DNA of 64,000 nt, from positions 62,001-126,000 of the forward strand of contig JAGTJL010000035.1 of assembly GCA_020746875.1 (NCBI GenBank), written 5' to 3'. Under the pieces are notes generated by a model that worked only from the letters and a program-made list of their open reading frames with translations, was not told where the DNA came from and searched no databases. The stretch comes from Rhexocercosporidium sp. MPI-PUGE-AT-0058. Lineage: Eukaryota; Ascomycota; Leotiomycetes; Helotiales. Shown here piece by piece: positions 58,086 through 64,000 of this stretch. Numbering within the stretch: the first letter of the stretch is position 1; each line of letters starts with the position of its first letter. The translations under genes were made by a program, and so were the position numbers.

Positions 58086-58415
58086 CTATACTTCCTTGAC
58101 CTCGAGATCAAAATGTGACTCGGTATCCGCAGGGCTGCAGTCTCGCGAAGAGCCCTTTCTCCTTTGCTCGAACCGTAAGCCTGTCATACCATCCCATTCG
58201 CCCAAATCGTGACGAGCGCACAGATTGGCATTGCACATTCTTCCTCTCCATACAAAAGCAGGATCCGCTTCCTCGACGCAATCGCGGGGAGCGTAAGGGC
58301 TGGCGGAGCTCTTTCTTTCTTCCTCGTCGGAGGGTTTCCCTTGCACGTCTTTCCGGGGAGCACAAGGACTGCCGGCTCGTTCCCTTCCACTCTCCTCATC
58401 GTGAAGATTCGACAT
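58086..58415 (-). CDS. Possible small hydrophilic protein with internal repeats
   Basis: ATG at 58415 to TAG at 58086, 109 codons, single exon. The protein is highly charged with three related segments: GSPCAPRKDV, ASPYAPRDCV and ANLCARHDLG, spaced about 25 residues. The complementary strand is also open over much of this stretch, which weakens the call. No family is recognised. The acid, Ser/Arg-rich composition would fit a small disordered protein; a spurious frame in repeat DNA is equally possible. Confidence 0.28.
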   Translation of the reverse strand: MSNLHDEESGRERAGSPCAPRKDVQGKPSDEEERKSSASPYAPRDCVEEADPAFVWRGRMCNANLCARHDLGEWDGMTGLRFEQRRKGSSRDCSPADTESHFDLEVKEV

Positions 58416-61400
58416 GATGCCTTCTGACCGACTAGATGCCGAGATGTTTGCCTTAGTTGATAATGGTGAAGCGAGAGGCCGAGAAAGCTATCCGATGCAA
58501 GTGTTGATCAACAAAAGAGCAGACTTGAGATCTTGACGAGGCGGATTGCGCAAATGCTGGAAGGGCCTTGGAGATCGACTTTCTAAAAGGTAGGCGAAGG
58601 CGGAATGGAGCCTTGAAATACACAGATTTCTTTGTAGCATCAAAGTCAATCCTACGTTCACTCGCCAATCAAAAGACACGGTGGCAGCTTTCATTGCTTC
58701 TCACTGATCCTCTATGTAGCGCTGTTGCCGCTTGTATCACAAGAACAACTTCCCGCATTCCAGCCTGTACCTGTCCTGCTTGCTGTCACGCCTCTAGAGA
58801 CAACAATTCGTTGGAAATCAGAGTACCCATTTTCAGGATGGTCCAATGGAGCAACGTGGTCCAGTAATATAGAGGTCCTTTCTATTCAATAACCGACCTC
58901 CCCACAAGTTAGGCGAGTAAGCCACAAATTGTTAGCTGAAGCCTGTCTATCAGGTCTCGGAGATTTTGACTATTGGCTAGACGCTCAACGGCTAGATACT
59001 CAATAGTAACTAAGTCGCGTCGTAGTACAGTTCATATTCAACTGCCGACAATAATTCCTGAACTGTCTTTGAGGATTTACATTTGGTAATGGAGTTACAG
59101 GGGAAATAAGCAACCATCTAAGTCACTATCCATTCGGCGGAGAAGTCATCTCCTGTTCAACTAGTATTTCCAGCTATGTACAAGGACTGCAAACAGCTTC
59201 ACGTCCTCGTGGGATTTCACGTCTGCTTCGTGTATCGAACCGCGTACAACCGTTTTGCAGCTTTGGTCTTAGACGGACGCTGACACACAGGAGGCTCTAT
59301 GCTGGAAAATGAGAGTACAAACGAGATTTCAACCTGTAACGCCTTCCTTGATCGGCCAATAAACAAACAAACAGAAAATTTGATGTGCACAAGTCGCAAC
59401 ACCAAGAAATCATTACTCGAAAAAGGAACACTATAATCCCTTGCAAAACCAAGGGGGGAAAGATACTAGCTGTACCTCCGTATACGTTCTAGTAGGGGAA
59501 ACTGACGTGAGTGATATATTATGTTAAATAAGGGAAGAAGAGACAAGCAACTGGACTTGTTGTGCTGGCGAAACATGGGTCCAGCTGGCAGGCAACCTAT
59601 AAGCTGCCAAGCCCTTTAAACAAGGATTTAGAGGTCATATTTACTGTACCACGCCTTCGGTAACTTTTTACCGAGCTTCGCACTTGAATATCTTCCTGGT
59701 ACTCTCCGACTAATTGCCGTCCCCACGGACTCATGATGGATATCCCTAATATTCCGTGCGTCACCAATTCACAGCATAGCTTGAATGTCCACAAGTTTCA
59801 TCCTCCGCCCTCTGATAGACCAGCTCTACCACTCTATATCCCACCATGCGTGACAACGCCCTCACACGCCTTCCACCCACCGCCCTCGGAGCAACCGCTT
59901 CGTGAATGAGAGGATGGGAAACAAAATGTGAATGGCAAGAGACGGGTTGAGGTGCTGGGAATCAATTTAGGGTGAAACGGAGTCTCGGAATTAGGAAGCG
60001 AAGTTTTTTTTGATTAAAATCAGCCCAAGTACCAAAACCTGGAGGAAAGGAATACACATGTTATTAAGATCTACCTCCAACCTTTCCATTCCTTCTTCTC
60101 ACCCCCTTGCCTTCGTAGGACTCAAAGCTTCAAGACTCTACTGAACCCTGGCCGCCCGGACCTCAGAATAAACTCTCTAGAATCTATTTCGAGAGTCTCC
60201 GGGAGGGCGATTTAGGTCTTGGTAATGTATCTAAGAGGACGGGGGCGTGTTGCAGGCTTGAGCACCACAATTGGTAGTGAAAGTCCTGTCATTGATGTAG
60301 CTTTTCAGGTAGTTTGCGGTGTCTAGACACCCGGTGGAGTTCGTCGTCCTTGCCTTCACATGGCCACAAGAGTGATAGTCTGTAGTTATGGTACACATAT
60401 TCTACATCTATACTTAGCCGAGACCTCAAAGGACAGCAGATGCCTTACTATGTAAATTTCTAAGAAAAGAGGGTTCATCGAGTAATTCCTCGAACTTGTA
60501 CTGGGATCCGATGGTTCTTTAGGTGGGAGAACAGAGAGTGGTAAAAATGAGGCAGCTTGTTATTTGCTAAGGATGAGCAAGGAGGGAATTCTTATCCTTT
60601 GCCCAACAACCGATTATAGCAGTGATCCAACGCCATCAGTCAGATTCAGTCTCCTCCGCACCATGTGTCTGAAGGAAACGTGCCTCGCGTACAGTACAGC
60701 GGCAAGAACGATTCTACATGTGAAAAGTCAAATATATGCGTTCTGGATCGAACTTCCTACAGTACTGGGTCCTCCACTGGAGTGTGGAGTGTGGGAGTAC
60801 AAGGCCTCCAACATCGCGCGTGATATTGTAGGCTGCGGTGCGCGTGGTACCCCGCTGCCAGTCGTCACAAAGTCCAAAGTCCAAAGTCCATCCACAGGTT
60901 AATATGGACAGAGCCGCTTCCGTCCACCAACGAAAAATCCACCACCTTTTCCTGACATTGCTGCTTGGCGAGCTGGAGGGTTGGTTTACTCACTATCATG
61001 TCCATTCATACCAACCTAATCTGCCTAATAATACAATCCCACCACGGTTGCTCCACTGTCTGACACCGAGCATACCTGGACCGCAGGTTTCCGTCTCCAG
61101 TTTCTGGCGATGCTGGAGGTTAAGGAACGGGTGCAGGCGGGGAGGAAAGAGAACGCGCTAGATCTGTGGCCAACTGCATCCAGTTTAAGATGAGTTGGTG
61201 GAGAAGAAAAAGAACGAGGAGGAAAAATAATTGAAACTGCCGGTGAAGGGGTTGGTTGTGCCTTACTGTAGTACCTGGGCATTGGAGAAATTACTCAGAT
61301 ATTCTATTATCTATGCTACCTGGATGTACAGAGTCTACTGGGTCCTTTTCCGTAAAGAATAACCATGTATATATCCGTTTCCCAACTCCTGCAAGCCTAT

Positions 61401-61470
61401 GTTCTCAAGCACCCGAATCTCTATGAAAGTCTCAGCACTTCATTCACACTCGGTGACCGACTTTTAAGCT
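58416..61470. other. 3-kb region without convincing genes
   Basis: Only frames below about 110 codons, without domains, signals or splice continuity. A short oligo-T run lies near 60006-60013. Confidence 0.5.
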
Positions 61471-62973
61471 CTAAGCACCGTTCTCCAATCTATTCTCTTT
61501 CTCTAAACCACTCCCCCCTTTCAAGTCCACACCAAGCCCAAACATATTAATTGAATTCCTCCACGCAGCATCCGCAACCTCCTGCACACTAACACCCTTA
61601 ATACCAGCAACAGCCCACGCAACTCTTCCAATAAAGCAACTCTCATTCCTCCCCTTGATAACGACGCCCTCAATCCACTTCTCCTTCTTGACGCTCTTCC
61701 AACCTCCCCACCCCATGCTAGTATCCTCTTCGACATCCTCTACTCTCCCTCCCTTCCCTATAAATTTGGCTTTCGACTTACTAGAGAATCCCAACTCCTC
61801 GCGCATCTTATTCAGGATAGCAGAACTTGCATGCGCAGGTCTGATCTCGCACCACGGCCCATCGGTCTCCAGATGTAACATGTCGAGCGGTATCTCTTTC
61901 ACAACTGCGCAGTTCTCTTCTGTTTTCAACGAGCAGCCGTTGATGCCAATGTGCCATCCTCCTGCCACAAGTTCCTGCATTTCCTCTAGACTTCCGGTGA
62001 AAGAATGAACCACTCCTCTTTTGGGTAATCTGTCCTCATGTTTTGATAATAGACGGAGGAAATCGGAGTGTGCGGCTCGAGAGTGTAGGAATAAGGGTAG
62101 TTGGAGGTCGACTGCGAGGGAGAGTTGTTGTTCGAATGCCTGGAGTTGGATGTCTTTCGGACAGAGCTCTAGACGGTCATAGTCGAGACCTATCTCGCCA
62201 AACGCAACTGCATGTCCCGCTTTTATAGATGTTTGTGCGAGGGTTGTGAGGGAGGAGAGCGTGGTGGATGTAAGGGATTGGGCGTTGCAGGGGTGAACGC
62301 CGATTGTTGCGTATATTGTATTTGCTAGGGGGTGTTAGCTGGTATTTCTGCACGGTGAGTTCTATTCCAAAATCTGTGCTCTTCCTCCCCCTAGTTTTCC
62401 CATTTCCCACACGTATGCCACCTTTGCCCAGACAATGAGAAATGAGAACTTACGAAACTCCCTCGCTAACCTAACGGCAGTCTGCGAATGTTCCAAATCA
62501 CTCCCCGTAACAATCAATTTCTCGCATCCTATATCTATTGCTCGTTGAACCACAGCCGAGAGATCATTTTCGTGTCGCGGAGTGCCGTGGTAGATACCCG
62601 TGTAGACGGGGTCTGTGAGATTGATTCCAATCTGTTGAAGAGTAAGTCTTTTTTACTTATTCAATAGAGCAGGCGTGGGTAGAGGTGAAGACTTGACGAG
62701 AAGGAAGGGGAAGGAGGGATGTACATCAACAAACTTGGGATTCCACTTCTCTACTCCATTCTGCACAGGCGCAATTCCATCCACCGTATCTACCGCTGTC
62801 CCTGGCAAAGCATCCGTCAATGCTGGCGGATCTACCGTCGCCATCTTGAACCCAATGTACCTTACTTGTGGTGGTTGTCTGAGGAGAGAACGTAGTATGG
62901 TAGACGTGGCAACTGTGGAAGTTCGTGTTGTAGGATGGCAGAGTGGACGGACAATATACTGGAAGGCGTTCAT
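61471..62973 (-). CDS. TatD-family metal-dependent deoxyribonuclease
   Basis: A 3'-5' DNA exonuclease of the amidohydrolase superfamily, linked to DNA repair and apoptotic DNA breakdown in yeast and animals. 426 aa in three exons: 62973-62725, 62631-62454, 62324-61471. The first ATG (62973) opens an Arg/Thr/Ser-rich stretch like a mitochondrial presequence; a second Met (MATVDPP, about residue 44) could start a non-mitochondrial form. Exon 1 to 2 joins FVD|IGINLTDP, the strand 1 motif. Then TGSDLEHSQTAV, IGVHPCNAQ, GEIGLDYDR, LFLHSRAAHSDF, GVVHSFTGS and LETDGPWCEIR supply the metal ligands. An acidic insert (RVEDVEEDTSMGWGG) sits near the C-terminus. Confidence 0.93.
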
Positions 62974-63400
62974 CAATTAAATAACTAGCAAGAGGAGGAG
63001 CGTTGTGCTTTTGAGAGAAATGTAGATGAGTCGAAGTTTGATGTGAGTCAAGCGACGAGGCTGAGCTGAAGTGAGGATACGAGGCTGACATTTACGAGCT
63101 GGTTTTTCCGTGGGGCTTGGCTTGGCAGGGGGGCTCGGTTGGGGAGGGGTCTTTTGTTTTCATTGTTTTGTTTGAATTCTCTGGCTTAATTTCTGCCTGG
63201 AATCTCGCTTATTTTCAATAATAACAGTGACAGAACGTACTGGATTGCATAATCATCTCAATTCATTGTTTCTTGTCTTACATGACCTAGCAAGCAGCAA
63301 GTTGGATATCACAGCCTATCGCATCCCCATTCCACAAACGCCATGCTAGATCACCGAACCCCAATAATACACACATTCAAACCTCCAGACTCTGATCATT
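62974..63400. other. Intergenic, no gene seen
   Basis: TatD promoter and 3' region of the next minus-strand gene. A minus frame over 62726-63091 overlaps TatD exon 1 in another phase and is not supported. Confidence 0.4.
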
Positions 63401-64000
63401 TCACATTCCACTCCCTTTGAAGCCCCTTATCCTCCCCCCCTTAACAACACCAAGACTAATACCCTCTTCACCCGTCATCCATCCCGGCATCATTTGACCA
63501 TCCACAACACCCTCCTCAACTAACTTCCTAATACCTGCAAAAACATGCTGTCCTTGGAAAGTAATCCTGACATCTGGCCTCCATCCTTCAGCCTGCACCT
63601 CATCCTCATCTCCACCCTCAAAGTTGATAGTGCTTCTCCTTCCTCGCTGGCGCTGGTTGGATGTGGGACTTGGATCTGGATTCCAAAGATCATCGTCTTC
63701 AACAGGTGTTGTTGAGGGGAACGGATCTTGAATCTGGATGTCCAAACGCTCAATTCCCTTACCATCGTTTGGCAGACCAGTAGTTCCGAATCGCGAAGCA
63801 GCGAGCAATTTGCGGCGTTTGATTATACTAGCATCGGAGATACGTTTGCGCTTCATTCCCAGCGATGTGGGCTCCTCGGGCTCTTCCTGTGGGACGGAAG
63901 TCTCGGGGGTGGGTTGTTGGATGTTGAGAGGATTGTGTGTGGTTCTCGAATCTGAGACGTAAACACTCCACCCTCCGCCCGCTGCATTTGTCCGTCCACC
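63401..64000 (-). CDS. Unknown, probably nuclear protein, cut by the right edge
   Basis: The frame is open from the window edge to TGA at 63401-63403, 199 codons, so the N-terminus lies outside. Visible features: a Pro/Glu-rich stretch (PQEEPEEPTSL), a basic cluster MKRKRISDASIIKRRK that fits a bipartite nuclear localisation signal, an acid/Ser/Arg-rich linker, and a more conserved-looking C-terminal part (RITFQGQHVFAGIRKLVEEG, then PGWMTGEEGISLGVVKGGRI). I do not recognise the family. The Met at 63856 is probably internal, because the frame continues upstream with protein-like composition. Confidence 0.7.
   Translation of the reverse strand, partial: GGRTNAAGGGWSVYVSDSRTTHNPLNIQQPTPETSVPQEEPEEPTSLGMKRKRISDASIIKRRKLLAASRFGTTGLPNDGKGIERLDIQIQDPFPSTTPVEDDDLWNPDPSPTSNQRQRGRRSTINFEGGDEDEVQAEGWRPDVRITFQGQHVFAGIRKLVEEGVVDGQMMPGWMTGEEGISLGVVKGGRIRGFKGSGM

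Noticed and set aside
1..64000. CRISPR array, tRNA or rRNA genes
   Set aside because: No spaced direct-repeat array was seen; scanning for GGTTCGA-type B boxes and their complements gave only chance hits inside genes or without a cloverleaf context.

Overview
The window is nuclear DNA of a filamentous ascomycete (Pezizomycotina). Most genes carry short introns of about 45-75 nt with GTAAGT-like donors and CAG/TAG acceptors. Fungal families are present (CFEM/GPI protein, Kex2-type repeat precursor, RSN1/CSC1 channel, ALG11, COX18), and one AT-saturated transposon relic looks RIP-mutated. A leotiomycete-like origin is only my impression. I found no tRNA, rRNA, CRISPR array or phage sequence.

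Layout. 1-10.1 kb is an accessory-looking stretch: an unknown gene cut by the left edge, an HpcH/HpaI-type aldolase with a broken C-terminus, a secreted Kex2-site repeat precursor, a six-exon cytochrome P450, a 756-bp TIR element with TA target duplication, and a secreted/membrane kelch protein. 11.4-23.8 kb is housekeeping: ribonucleotide reductase large subunit, lipoate-protein ligase and chorismate synthase (divergent pair), and a Sak1-type Snf1-activating kinase. 23.8-40.2 kb is mostly gene-poor, low-complexity DNA with simple repeats and a decayed ~220-bp tandem repeat, interrupted only by a CFEM GPI-anchored protein. 40.2-57.6 kb is gene-dense: COX18 and ALG11 (divergent), gamma-glutamyltranspeptidase, a SIM/zinc-cluster protein, nitrilase, a CSC1/RSN1-type channel, a beta-carbonic-anhydrase-like protein and an SDR. 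57.6-61.4 kb holds little. 61.4-64 kb has a TatD nuclease and a partial unknown gene running off the right edge.

Most interesting points. (1) The gene at 3289-4257 encodes a signal peptide followed by six ~40-residue acidic repeats separated by Lys-Arg sites, a candidate precursor of a family of processed secreted peptides. (2) Three conserved genes (aldolase, ALG11, gamma-glutamyltranspeptidase) each carry one single-base frameshift in a 4-5 nt G/C homopolymer, which points to consensus-sequence error or shared decay and should be resolved before calling any of them a pseudogene. (3) The carbonic-anhydrase-like protein has Leu where the family has the Arg of the Asp-Arg dyad, and the aldolase has Tyr where the family has a catalytic His. 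(4) The nitrilase carries a duplicated phospho-site-like insert.

The genes do not form one pathway. The P450, repeat precursor, aldolase and kelch gene are neighbours, but nothing in the sequence proves that they work together. All multi-exon structures below were assembled by eye from splice signals, reading-frame continuity and family resemblance.
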